The notes beneath the pieces were generated by a model. It was given only the letters and a program-made list of their open reading frames with translations. It was not told where the DNA came from and ran no database searches. From JAJECS01 sp965219705 (GTDB lineage Bacteria; Chloroflexota; UBA11872): a stretch of 64,000 nucleotides of DNA. The stretch lies in the NCBI GenBank assembly GCA_965219705.1, contig OZ244789.1, forward strand, positions 1,984,001-2,048,000, given 5' to 3'. Below, in pieces: positions 33,922 to 42,719 of the stretch (position 1 is its first letter; each line of letters begins with the position of its first letter). The translations under genes and the position numbers were made by a program.

Positions 33922-36027
33922 CTATTGAGAGTTGTGCTCGATATAACTTAGGGTCTCTTCAGCGTCCAGCGACCGTGTTGTGTTGCCCACTCTAACGTAG
34001 AATTCTCGTCCTCTCTGGCCTGACATGAATGCCGGTTCAGCCGACTTTGAAGCGTCGACGACACAGACCGGATTCCCTTCCACGGAATCCATCCTAGCGA
34101 GCACATATGGACTGTATTGGACTCCTATCCTGTCCGCCACAAGCGAATTCAACAGCTGGAGGAATCTGTCTGCTGATCCTCCCACTAGGCTCAGATCTGT
34201 TTCCAGGCCGAATATTTTTCCACTGTCCTCAACGCCGATCAGCAGCGTGCCGCCCTCCGTGTTCATAAACGCAACTAACGTCTTGAGAACAGCGTCTCGG
34301 AGGCCCTTGTTTCGTTGGCCCGCCACGACGTCCCACTGTAGAGTGCTCTTGAACTCCAGGCCCATCCCTTCTCCCATGCCAATCAGGTCACCGAGCGGAC
34401 GCGAGTACGAAGGATCGTCGTCACTCGTGAGACTATTGAACATGCGATTGAGTCCGCTGGCCAGCATTTCCCTCCGTGTGCGAAGAAAGTCCCGGTACCG
34501 ATCCAGCCTCCAGAGTTGGCAGTCCATCGGTATAAACTGGCTCTCCAGTGCCCCTGGAAACCTTTCCATGACTTCCGGCAAATAGTCTTCTGGAACTCGG
34601 TTTCCTATGCTTAGGTTAGTTGGTCCACTTAGGAAGGCTCTGTTCGCAACGGCATTTACCAATTTGCGATCGAGATGGCTATCGGAGCTGTAGTAGCTCT
34701 GGTAGAGCGCGCTCTGTGGAAAGATGTGATGGCTATGGATGTCGTAGGAATCGCCGATAGGAGTCGCCAGCGATATTCCGTTGAACCAGTCCACCGAGCC
34801 AGTGCTCTTCGCCAGGACGAAACTCATTCGATACAGCGGGTGACTAGTGCCGCGTCCCTCAAAGTCGTCCGGCAGCACTTCCAAGCGCCCACGCTGGTCC
34901 ACTATCTGGTTTAGCAGGGAGTCCCAAGGGGAATCTTCCCTATTGACGACCGTGACATCATGCTCCAAGCGCGAATTCGTCTGGCTTGTGTATCTCTGAT
35001 GTACCAGGGCCAAGTATAGCCAGTGTAAGGCCCGACGAAGGGACAACTCCGACTGAAACTTGCAATCGTGAAGACTGAGGAAGCGAACTATTGGAATCAA
35101 TGAGTTAGTTGAACTCATGTCGCGGGTCGAGTGAATGTAGGCACGGCCGGGGAGGATATTGGCCGTGTAGTCGAGTATTCTGGAGAGCTTTGACCACCCA
35201 TCCTCAAGCCGAGGTCGCTCCACAGTATGAATGTGCTCAAACAGAGCGTGATCCGTAACTGTGCAAACTAGCGCTCGTGTCATGAAGGTCAAGTCGAAAT
35301 TGAACCTCTCTTGCTTGAGTTGATCCATCTTGGCCTTCAGAGTCCTTCTGGCGTGGGACCATTTTCCAGTCACATGAGTAAGAGCAAGCTCGGCCTCAGT
35401 CAGCTGCGTTCCCTGGCTGTTAAGGCGGTCGAAGACATCGATCGCGTCGTCAAGGGAGGCTTCTGTCGGTACGATCTGTACAGGCAGATCGGCATCTTCA
35501 ATGCCTTTTAACCTGTTCAGGTGTGACGTATATAGTTCGGCCTGCTGGAACGCGGATTCACTCTCGCCGACAGTCTCCTGGGCAACGCGAAATACGTTTA
35601 CTGAGTTGCCGTTGAAGCAGTCGACCACTCGGACCCAACAAGGATCTCCTTTCATTAGGACCGGCTGAAAGTATTGGAACTCACCATTGTCTAAATTGTA
35701 GAATAAATCTCGTATTTCGTTGGTTATATCGGGATCTGTATAGTAAGGAGGAATCTCCCCGGTCAGCAACATGTAGAGGGTTGTCAAGCGTTGCTGCCCG
35801 TCCAATATGACCTGCACAGTGCCGAGTCTCTCGGGGATTGTGTCCACGTTCTTGAGTTCTGGAGGCTTTTGGGTTTTCCAGAACAACAAGCCGCCCACTG
35901 GATATTTGCGCGTTAGTGAAACTAGAAGTTGCTTAGCCTGTTCTCTGGACCACACGTACTCTCTTTGAAACTCAGGCAGGACGAGATTCTTATTGCGTAT
36001 GTCCGAGACGGCCTCTTGGATCTTCAT
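33922..36027 (-). CDS. DUF262-HNH-AlbA_2 (Schlafen) fusion, likely defence protein
   Basis: The 701-residue protein has a DUF262/ParB-like domain at residues 1-230: LPEFQREYVW, ILDGQQRLTTLYMLLTG (residues 74-90) and FDRLNSQGTQLTEAEL. A nuclease motif of the GmrSD/HNH kind follows at 429-437 (DIHSHHIFP), with NLSIGNRVPEDYL behind it. At 555-690 is an AlbA_2/Schlafen domain: LEFKSTLQWD, FMNTEGGTLLIGVEDSG and FYVRVGNTTRSLD. DUF262-HNH proteins cut modified phage DNA using nucleotide energy; AlbA_2 domains bind nucleic acid. Base composition is lower in GC than both neighbours, which suggests transfer. The ATG lies 4 bases after the dxs stop with no clear ribosome binding site. Confidence 0.88.
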   Translation of the reverse strand: MKIQEAVSDIRNKNLVLPEFQREYVWSREQAKQLLVSLTRKYPVGGLLFWKTQKPPELKNVDTIPERLGTVQVILDGQQRLTTLYMLLTGEIPPYYTDPDITNEIRDLFYNLDNGEFQYFQPVLMKGDPCWVRVVDCFNGNSVNVFRVAQETVGESESAFQQAELYTSHLNRLKGIEDADLPVQIVPTEASLDDAIDVFDRLNSQGTQLTEAELALTHVTGKWSHARRTLKAKMDQLKQERFNFDLTFMTRALVCTVTDHALFEHIHTVERPRLEDGWSKLSRILDYTANILPGRAYIHSTRDMSSTNSLIPIVRFLSLHDCKFQSELSLRRALHWLYLALVHQRYTSQTNSRLEHDVTVVNREDSPWDSLLNQIVDQRGRLEVLPDDFEGRGTSHPLYRMSFVLAKSTGSVDWFNGISLATPIGDSYDIHSHHIFPQSALYQSYYSSDSHLDRKLVNAVANRAFLSGPTNLSIGNRVPEDYLPEVMERFPGALESQFIPMDCQLWRLDRYRDFLRTRREMLASGLNRMFNSLTSDDDPSYSRPLGDLIGMGEGMGLEFKSTLQWDVVAGQRNKGLRDAVLKTLVAFMNTEGGTLLIGVEDSGKIFGLETDLSLVGGSADRFLQLLNSLVADRIGVQYSPYVLARMDSVEGNPVCVVDASKSAEPAFMSGQRGREFYVRVGNTTRSLDAEETLSYIEHNSQ

Positions 36028-36031
36028 CCGA

Positions 36032-37918
36032 TTACGGAGGAGTGGCGCGGTGCTCCAGCGAGGAAACCTCCCCCGCCGCGGCCGTCTCCCCGCTCGCGCG
36101 TTGGTCCACCAGTTCGCGCGCTGCGTCCACGATGCCGTCCACGCTCAAGCCATGCGCCGCGCGCAGGGTGTCCGCAGGACCATGGTCCAGGAAGCGATCC
36201 GGCAGCCCCAGGCGGGTGACCCGGACGTCGCGTGGCCCATGGTCCGCCAGCAGCTCGAGCACTGAGCTGCCGAATCCGCCCATGCGATTGTGATCCTCGA
36301 TCGTCAGCACGCGCCCTGTCTGCTCAGCCGCCTGCACGATCAGCGGCGCGTCCAGCGGCTTGACGAAGCGCGCATTGGCCACCGAGGCGTGGATGTTGTG
36401 CTCGGCGGCGAGGATCTCCGCAGCCTGCAGCGCCGGGTGCACGGCCCAGCCGATGGGCAAGAGCGCGACATCACGCCCGGCGCGGAGTAGCTCACCGCGG
36501 CCGATGGGAACGTGGCGCAACGGCTCGTCGCACGGAACGCCGCGACCGGCGCCGCGCGAATACCGAATCGCGAACGGCCGGTCGGACGCGATGGCGGTCG
36601 CGAGCAGATGCCGCAGCTCGTTCTCATCCTTGGGCGCGGCCACCACGAGGTTCGGGACGGCGCGCAGATACGCCAGGTCGAGCACGCCGTGATGGGTGCG
36701 GCCGTCGTCACCCACGACGCCGGCGCGATCAACGCCGAGCACGATGGGCAGCTGCTGAATCGCGATGTCATGCACGATCTGGTCAAACGCGCGTTGCAGG
36801 AAGGTCGAGTAGATGCACACGACCGGTCGCAGGCCTTGCGTGGCCAAGCCGGCGGCCAGCGCCAGGGCGTGACTTTCGGCGATGCCCACGTCGTGCACCC
36901 GGCCAGGCAAAGCCTGCTGCAAGTCTGCGAGCGCGGTGCCCTCCAGCATGGCCGCGCTCACGGCGACGATACGGGGGTCATCGCGCGCCAGCTCCACCAG
37001 GGTTTGTGCCAGGACCTTGCTGTAGCTCGGCGCGGCGGTCGCGCCGACCGCCTGGGCCGTGCCCGGCTGATGCAGGGTCACCGGATCGCCCTCGGCCTCG
37101 GAAAGGCCTCGTCCCTTTTGCGTGAAGACATGCACGGCCACCGGCTGGCGCCGCGCCTTGGCCGCCTGCAATGCCGTTTCGAGCGCCTGCAAGTCATGGC
37201 CGTCGATGGGACCCTGATAGGCGAAGCCGAACGCCGCGAAAAAGTCCCGTGCCGAGCCCGCGGGGGTGGTCGGCGCCGTTGCGCGCTGGGATGGGGTGAA
37301 GCGGCTGTCCACGGACGACGGCGTCCAGTCATAGCGCCGGCCCTGGCCCAGGTTGCGTCCCAGTGCGCCGACGTTGGGCGAGATCGACATCCCGTTGTCA
37401 TTCAGAATGAGCACGAACGGCAGCCCGAGATCGCCGGCGTGGTTGAGCGCCTCAAACACCACACCCGACGTGAACGCACCATCGCCAATCACGGTGACCA
37501 CCGAGGAGTCGTCGCCATGGACGCGGCTGGCAAGCGCCACGCCCGCGCCGGCCGATACGCCCGTGCCCGCATGCCCGGCGCCAATCACGTCGTGCGGGCT
37601 CTCCTCGCGCGCGGCGAACCCCGAAAGCCCGCCCGGTTGGCGTAAGGTCTTGAAATCGTCGGCGCGACCGGTGACGAGCTTGTGCGCGTAGGCCTGATTG
37701 CTGGTATCCCAGATAATCCGGTCGCGGGGACTTTCGAAGACTCGGTGCAGGGCCAGCGTCAACTCGACGACGCCCAAATTGGAGGCGAGATGACCGCCGT
37801 TGGCCTGGACCGTGTCGATGATCTCGGCGCGAATCTCTTCGGCCAGCGTTGCCATCTCGTCATCGGACATTTGGCCCAGATCGGCCGGCTCGTGCACGCG
37901 GTCGAGGATGCGGTTCAC
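36032..37918 (-). CDS. dxs: 1-deoxy-D-xylulose-5-phosphate synthase
   Basis: Dxs condenses pyruvate and glyceraldehyde 3-phosphate with thiamine diphosphate, the first step of the MEP isoprenoid pathway. The 628-residue protein is full length. It shows SNLGVVELTLALHRVFESPR, DTSNQAYAHKLVTGR, GHAGTGVSAGAG, the cofactor motif VIGDGAFTSGVVFEALNHAG, LILNDNGMSI, then DRAGVVGDDGRTHHGVLDLA and IEDHNRMGGFGSSVLELLAD. It starts with GTG and is divergent from the dehydrogenase operon with about 47 bases between starts. Confidence 0.95.
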   Translation of the reverse strand: MNRILDRVHEPADLGQMSDDEMATLAEEIRAEIIDTVQANGGHLASNLGVVELTLALHRVFESPRDRIIWDTSNQAYAHKLVTGRADDFKTLRQPGGLSGFAAREESPHDVIGAGHAGTGVSAGAGVALASRVHGDDSSVVTVIGDGAFTSGVVFEALNHAGDLGLPFVLILNDNGMSISPNVGALGRNLGQGRRYDWTPSSVDSRFTPSQRATAPTTPAGSARDFFAAFGFAYQGPIDGHDLQALETALQAAKARRQPVAVHVFTQKGRGLSEAEGDPVTLHQPGTAQAVGATAAPSYSKVLAQTLVELARDDPRIVAVSAAMLEGTALADLQQALPGRVHDVGIAESHALALAAGLATQGLRPVVCIYSTFLQRAFDQIVHDIAIQQLPIVLGVDRAGVVGDDGRTHHGVLDLAYLRAVPNLVVAAPKDENELRHLLATAIASDRPFAIRYSRGAGRGVPCDEPLRHVPIGRGELLRAGRDVALLPIGWAVHPALQAAEILAAEHNIHASVANARFVKPLDAPLIVQAAEQTGRVLTIEDHNRMGGFGSSVLELLADHGPRDVRVTRLGLPDRFLDHGPADTLRAAHGLSVDGIVDAARELVDQRASGETAAAGEVSSLEHRATPP

Positions 37919-37965
37919 AATGCCCCCTTGGCCAAGATCGGCCCGCCCCCGATGGTGCCTGCTTT

Positions 37966-38985
37966 GTGAGCAACGTGCAAAAAACGCCCGGCCATCGCCC
38001 CCGGGTGCTCAGCCTGGTGGAGCTGGCCGCGCCGGCCGCGGATCGCCTGCGGCGCACGGCGGATCTGACCCTGCGCCCGTGGACCGAGACCCACGAACTC
38101 GTCGATCCGTTCGATCTGGCGGCCGAAATCGAGGAGCACGGCTACGACGCCCTGTTCATAGAGGCGGACTTCGTACTTGAGGAAACGTTCGCCAATGCGC
38201 CGACGTTGCGGTTCGTGGGGGTGTGCCGCGTCGACCACAGCCATGTCGACCTCGAGGCGGCGATGGCCAGCGGCGTGGTCGTCGCGAATACGCCCGGCCG
38301 CAATTCGCAGGCGGTTGCCGAGCTTACGCTGACGCTCATGCTCAATCTGTTGCGCCCGGTGATCGAGGCCGCCGCCTTCGTCGCGACGGGCGCCTGGACC
38401 GACCCCGTTGCCGGCTACGAGGGCTTTCGCGGCACCGAGTTGGGCGCGCAGACCGTGGGCATCATTGGCTTGGGCGCCATTGGTCGGCGCACGGCCGCGC
38501 TGCTGCAGCCGTTTGGATGCCGGGTTCTGGCAAGCGACCCGGCGCTCACGGCAGCCGACATGGAGGCGCTCGGATGCGCCGCCGCGTCGCTCGATGAGCT
38601 GCTCGCGGCCTCAACCATGATCGCGGTGCACTGTCCGGCGTTACCCGAGACCCAGGGCCTCATCGATGCCGCTGCGCTGGCCAAGATGCCCGCGGGCGCG
38701 CGCCTGGTCGCCACGACCGGTGAGGGCGTGGTCGATACCGCGGCCGCCGCCGCGGCCCTCAAGGACGGGCGACTTTCGGGCGCCGCGTTTGACGTGTTCG
38801 AGACGCACCCGGTGCCTCCCGACCACCCGCTCCTGTCGGCGCCGAACGTGATCCTCCTGCCGCACATCGGTGGTGCGACGGATGTCACCGTCACGCGACA
38901 CTCCGAGATGATCGTGGATGACTACCTGCGATTTCTGGCCGGTGAGCGGCCGATCAATCTCGTCCTCGCAGACGGGAATCAATGA
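37966..38985 (+). CDS. D-isomer 2-hydroxyacid dehydrogenase family, active-site Arg replaced
   Basis: The 339-residue protein (GTG start) resembles phosphoglycerate dehydrogenase-type enzymes: TPGRNSQAVAELTLTLMLNL, the NAD site VGIIGLGAIGRRTAAL, SGAAFDVFETHPVPPDHPL and the His in ILLPHIGGATD. In the segment that normally reads ARGxxVD the catalytic Arg is Glu (VATTGEGVVDTAAAAAAL). Such a change should cripple ordinary lactate or 3-phosphoglycerate chemistry, so it may have a different reaction. It leads an operon with a sugar kinase and class II aldolase; its stop overlaps the kinase start as ATGA. Confidence 0.82.
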   Translation: MSNVQKTPGHRPRVLSLVELAAPAADRLRRTADLTLRPWTETHELVDPFDLAAEIEEHGYDALFIEADFVLEETFANAPTLRFVGVCRVDHSHVDLEAAMASGVVVANTPGRNSQAVAELTLTLMLNLLRPVIEAAAFVATGAWTDPVAGYEGFRGTELGAQTVGIIGLGAIGRRTAALLQPFGCRVLASDPALTAADMEALGCAAASLDELLAASTMIAVHCPALPETQGLIDAAALAKMPAGARLVATTGEGVVDTAAAAAALKDGRLSGAAFDVFETHPVPPDHPLLSAPNVILLPHIGGATDVTVTRHSEMIVDDYLRFLAGERPINLVLADGNQ

Positions 38986-40445
38986 CGTCTGAAGCTGCCT
39001 ATCTCGGCGTCGACGTGGGCTCGTCCGGGACGCGGGTGGTCGCGCTGGGACCGGCGGGTGAGGTTCGGGCCGTCGCCAGGCGGGCTCGTCCGCGCAGGCC
39101 CATGGCCATCATCGACGTGGAGCGCTCGCTCGACGTAGAGCGGATCTGGTCCGAGGTCGCATCGTGCGTGACGGAAGTGGCCGGGCAATGCGGCGAGGTC
39201 CGCTCGCTCGGCGTGTGCGCCATGCGCCAGACCCTCGTCGTGCTTGCCGACGACGACGCGGCGTTGTTCGCCTCGGGCAACGATGACCTGCGAGCGTCGC
39301 TGCACGGCGCCGCCATCGACGCCGCCCGCGGTGACGCGCTCATGCGGCAGGCGGGCCGCGCGCCGGCCATGCTCCACTGGCCGGGCAAGCTGGCGTGGCT
39401 TGAGGCTGAAGCGCCCGAGGTCACGGCGCGCGCCAGAGCCTTCACGACCCTCGAGGGCTGGATGGTGCGGCGGTTGACCGGCGCCGATCCGATCGGCTCG
39501 GTGAGCGCCGCCGAAACCGGCGCCCGCTCGATTCCGGAGCAATGCTGGCTGGAGTCCGTGCTTCCCACCTGGGCCCGTCCGCTGCTGCCGCCGGTCGCGG
39601 ATGGCGTGGGCGCGGCCCGGCTGTCGCCGCGGCGCGCCCGGGAGCTTGGGCTCCCCGAGGGGCTGCCCGTTGCCGTGGGCGTGCCCGACACCCATGCGGC
39701 TGAGTTGGGCTCGCGGCAGGCGGGCCAGCCAGACGGCGACTGCGTGACAGCCGGCTGGAGTCTGACGATCTTGCGGCCCCGACCGACATGGGACGCCGAG
39801 GCCGCCGTCTGGCGTGGCCTTCGCATCGGCGGCGGATTCCTGGCGGAGAGCAACGCGGGTGACGTGGCCAGCGGCTACGCCTGGCTCGATCAAGACCGTG
39901 AAGGCGAGTTGACCAACCTGGCGCGTCCGACGGAATCCGCGGCCGAGCAGGGAGTCTTCGCGACAACCGGCGCGCGTGTCATGGATGTGGCGTCTGCCGG
40001 TCTGGGCGCCGCCGGCCTTGTTTCCCCCATTCCCTTCGCCGAAGGGTTGCCGTCGCGCGCGCTGCTGGCCACGGCGGTGTTGGAGGACATTGCCTTTGCC
40101 GTGCGGGGAAACCGCGAGCGCCTGCCGCCGTTGATCGCGGACGGCGCGCCGGTCCGATTGACCGGCGGGTTCGCGGCCGCTCCCGCCGCCGGGCCTATCC
40201 TGGCGAACGTGCTCGGTGCGACAGTCGCGGCATACCCTGGCGTTCCCGTCACGGCCATTGGCGCCGCGATGTGGGGAGCGGCAGCGTCCAGGGACTTCAC
40301 CGTGGACGAGGTGGTGGGGCGGTTGGCGCCCGCGGCCCAGCTGTACGAGCCGGACCCCGCACGCCGGCACGCGTACGATGGTCACTACGCGTGCTGGGTG
40401 GACCTGCGAGCCCGGTTGGAGGCCTTTGTGCAAGAGACGTTATGA
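38982..40445 (+). CDS. FGGY-family carbohydrate kinase
   Basis: The 487-residue protein is a sugar kinase of the xylulokinase/fuculokinase group: ATP site YLGVDVGSSGTRVVALGP, middle FTTLEGWMVRRLTGADPIGS, the catalytic Asp in VGVPDTHAAELGS, and the C-terminal adenosine motif VRLTGGFAAAPAAGPILANV then GAAMWGAAAS. It phosphorylates an open-chain sugar or sugar acid, which the following aldolase could split. ATGA overlaps on both sides show translational coupling with the dehydrogenase and the aldolase. Sugar unknown. Confidence 0.9.
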   Translation: MTSEAAYLGVDVGSSGTRVVALGPAGEVRAVARRARPRRPMAIIDVERSLDVERIWSEVASCVTEVAGQCGEVRSLGVCAMRQTLVVLADDDAALFASGNDDLRASLHGAAIDAARGDALMRQAGRAPAMLHWPGKLAWLEAEAPEVTARARAFTTLEGWMVRRLTGADPIGSVSAAETGARSIPEQCWLESVLPTWARPLLPPVADGVGAARLSPRRARELGLPEGLPVAVGVPDTHAAELGSRQAGQPDGDCVTAGWSLTILRPRPTWDAEAAVWRGLRIGGGFLAESNAGDVASGYAWLDQDREGELTNLARPTESAAEQGVFATTGARVMDVASAGLGAAGLVSPIPFAEGLPSRALLATAVLEDIAFAVRGNRERLPPLIADGAPVRLTGGFAAAPAAGPILANVLGATVAAYPGVPVTAIGAAMWGAAASRDFTVDEVVGRLAPAAQLYEPDPARRHAYDGHYACWVDLRARLEAFVQETL

Positions 40446-41104
40446 GCGCCACGGAAGCGCGAGCTGCCGTGCTCGAGGCCAGGCAGGCCATGTACCGCGA
40501 AGGATTGGTCGTGGGCACGGCGGGCAATGTCAGCGCACGCGCCGAGGGCGCCGAGGCCATGCACATCACGCCCAGCCGCATGTCGTCTGACGCGACGACG
40601 ATCGACGACATCGTGACGGTGACCTTCGACGGCGATCCCATCGAGGGGGACCGTATCCCGTCCGTCGAGTGCCTGATGCACGGGGCGGTCTATCGGGCGC
40701 GCGCGGACGTGCGGGCGGTGGTCCACGCGCACCCGGTCTTCGCCAGCGTGCTGGCCGTGCGCCATGAAGAGATCCCACCCATCCTCGACGAGCAAGTCGT
40801 GTACGTCGGCGGGCAGGTAGCGGTCAGCGAATATGCCCCGTCGTCGACCGAGGAGCTCGCGGCGGCGGCGGTGGACGCTCTGGGACCGCGGATGGCCGTG
40901 ATGCTGGCCAATCACGGAACCCTCGCGGTGGGATCCGATCCCGCGGACGCCCTCGAGATCACGCGGCTGGTCGAGCGCCTGGCCAGGATTTGGTACTTTG
41001 CCGCCGCCCGACCGGGGAGTCGGTTGCTGCCCGAGGACGTGACGGCGGCCGAACGCGATATCTTTCACATGCAACGACAGGTTGAGCTTGATCGATGGCG
41101 CTGA
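40442..41104 (+). CDS. Class II aldolase (fuculose-phosphate aldolase-like)
   Basis: The 220-residue protein is a zinc aldolase/epimerase of the AraD-FucA family: GLVVGTAGNVSARAEG, the base Glu in PSVECLMHGAVYRAR, His-x-His in AVVHAHPVFASVLA, and the third His in MLANHGTLAVGSDPADAL. It cleaves a phosphorylated sugar to dihydroxyacetone phosphate and an aldehyde, or decarboxylates in related members. Directly behind an FGGY kinase this gives a kinase-aldolase route like fucose or sugar-acid breakdown. Confidence 0.92.
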   Translation: MSATEARAAVLEARQAMYREGLVVGTAGNVSARAEGAEAMHITPSRMSSDATTIDDIVTVTFDGDPIEGDRIPSVECLMHGAVYRARADVRAVVHAHPVFASVLAVRHEEIPPILDEQVVYVGGQVAVSEYAPSSTEELAAAAVDALGPRMAVMLANHGTLAVGSDPADALEITRLVERLARIWYFAAARPGSRLLPEDVTAAERDIFHMQRQVELDRWR

Positions 41105-41463
41105 AGGTACCGGGGTTCCTGCTGCGGCGGCTCTACGTGAAGGGCAGCTTGCGGGCTACGAGCGACGGGTTCGCGCTCGATTTCATGAACACGCTCGGTT
41201 CGGGATACGCCCGGCGCTTGCTGCCGGTGGCGGTCAACGGCGCTGAGGTGGACGTGGCGAACTGCTACTTCGTGGTTGATGGCGTCGAGCACGCGTTCGC
41301 CGACGTCACGCCGGAGACGCCGTTCAGCCTGGCGCTCAACCGAACGTCGACCCTGGGCGTGCGCGGCATCACATTGCCCGACGGCGCGGTGACGCTGCGC
41401 CTGGGGTTTGAGGTGCAGGGACTTGGGGACCTCTCCTTCGAGATCACGGACGAGGCTGCCTAG
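41095..41463 (+). CDS. Small conserved-looking protein of aldolase operon
   Basis: The 122-residue protein starts within the aldolase gene (10-base overlap) and so is likely co-translated. It begins MALKVPGFLLRRLYVKGSLR and is mostly beta (GFALDFMNTLGSGYARRLLP, VTLRLGFEVQGLGDLSFEIT) with no cysteine motif or membrane helix. I recognise no named family. The tight coupling suggests a role with the sugar operon, but its chemistry is unknown. Confidence 0.7.
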   Translation: MALKVPGFLLRRLYVKGSLRATSDGFALDFMNTLGSGYARRLLPVAVNGAEVDVANCYFVVDGVEHAFADVTPETPFSLALNRTSTLGVRGITLPDGAVTLRLGFEVQGLGDLSFEITDEAA

Positions 41464-41504
41464 ACCTCGGCGCGTTCCCGTGAACGGCGCGCGCGCGGGC
41501 TAGC

Positions 41505-42488
41505 ATGCGCTGCTTCGTCACCGGCGCCTCCGGCCAAATTGGAAGCGCGCTCGTCCGTGCGCTCGCGGCCGACGGCCACGACGTCACGGCGTTGGTGCTT
41601 CCCGGCGACCCCTGGGCGTCGCCGGCCTTTAATGGCCTTGCCGTCCGCCAATCGCCCGGCGACGTGCGGGACGCCGCGCCGTTTCCGGACGAGACGTTCG
41701 ACTGGGTATTCCATCTGGCGGCCAACCAGTCATTTCACCGGCGCGACCATCGGCTCCAATGGGCGATCAACGTCGACGGCGTGGCGAAGCTGCTCGACTG
41801 GTTGGCGGCGCACCGGCCTGCGCGATTCGTCCACGTCAGCTCGATCACTGTGCTGGGGCTCGCGGACCGTCCCGAGACGCCGATGGACGAGACCACGCCG
41901 TTTGACGTGGGCCAACGCGAGCTGATGTATGCCGTGTCCAAGCAAGCGGGAGAACGGCTGGTGCTCCACGCCGCGTCCCGGGGTCTCCCTGCCGTCGTGG
42001 CCAACCCGGGCACGGTGCTGGGCCCCTGGGACCGCAGCGGTCACGCTTGGCGCATGCTGCGGCCGCTGCTGCGCGGCTGGGTGCGCGGCGTGCCGCCCGG
42101 TGGCAACAATATGGTCGACACGCGGGACGTGGGGCGCGGCCTGGTGGCCATGGCTGCCACCGCGCGGCTGGGTGAACGCTATCTGCTCACCGGGCACAAC
42201 CTCACCTATCGACAGCTCGCCGAGCGGGTAGGCCGCATCGCCGGCAACACGGGGCCGATTGTGACCCTGCCGCGCTGGACGCTCGCGGGACTTGGGGCCA
42301 CGGTCGAGCCGCTGGCTGACCTTGTCGGCCGCGCGCCGCCGGTTGCCCGCGATGAAGCCACCACGGGGACGCGCTACCTGTACTTCGATGCGAACAAGGC
42401 CCGGCGGGAGCTGGGATTTCAGGTGCGACCGCTGGACGAGACGCTGCGCGACACACTGGCGTGGTACCGCGCCGCGGGATTCAACTGA
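41505..42488 (+). CDS. NAD-dependent epimerase/dehydratase family protein
   Basis: The 327-residue protein is an extended SDR: MRCFVTGASGQIGSALVRAL, VFHLAANQSFH, VHVSSITVLG, the catalytic Tyr-x3-Lys in LMYAVSKQAGERLV, and VANPGTVLGPWDRSG. It resembles dihydroflavonol-reductase-like and 3-beta-hydroxysteroid-like reductases; the substrate is unknown. It follows the sugar operon by 41 bases on the same strand and may be its last gene. Confidence 0.88.
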   Translation: MRCFVTGASGQIGSALVRALAADGHDVTALVLPGDPWASPAFNGLAVRQSPGDVRDAAPFPDETFDWVFHLAANQSFHRRDHRLQWAINVDGVAKLLDWLAAHRPARFVHVSSITVLGLADRPETPMDETTPFDVGQRELMYAVSKQAGERLVLHAASRGLPAVVANPGTVLGPWDRSGHAWRMLRPLLRGWVRGVPPGGNNMVDTRDVGRGLVAMAATARLGERYLLTGHNLTYRQLAERVGRIAGNTGPIVTLPRWTLAGLGATVEPLADLVGRAPPVARDEATTGTRYLYFDANKARRELGFQVRPLDETLRDTLAWYRAAGFN

Positions 42489-42551
42489 GTCTCCGGCGCG
42501 TCCGCCGTATCGGTTCCCTCTCCCCGCTGGCGGCCTTTGCGTAACCCCTCC

Positions 42552-42577
42552 GTCATTCCCGCGAAGGCGGGAATCTA
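42552..42577. repeat. Palindromic repeat, family A copy 1
   Basis: GTCATTCCCGCGAAGGCGGG then AATCTA, a widespread type of extragenic palindrome. Copies 2 and 3 lie at 51.8 kb. It stands 28 bases before a family B element, so two different repeats are nested in one gap. Confidence 0.85.
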
Positions 42578-42604
42578 GCGGCCGCTGAACCCGAAAACCC
42601 ACGA

Positions 42605-42632
42605 GTAGGGGCGGTTCGCGAACCGCCCCTAC
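42605..42632. repeat. Palindromic repeat, family B copy 3
   Basis: A perfect 28-base palindrome: GTAGGGGCGGTTCG pairs with CGAACCGCCCCTAC. It is followed by CTCTTTATTTAAG. This is the most regular family B copy; related elements lie near 10.05 and 24.55 kb. Confidence 0.85.
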
Positions 42633-42719
42633 CTCTTTATTTAAGGGTCTTGGCTGTGAGAGAGGGCTAGGGTGAGGGGGCCGGCCGGCACCGACCCGCG
42701 CTCCGCCCGATCCGATTTC

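Noticed and set aside
36512..37645. Long open frame opposite dxs
   Set aside because: The dxs frame has all thiamine enzyme motifs; the opposite frame is Arg/Gly/His-rich mirror sequence.
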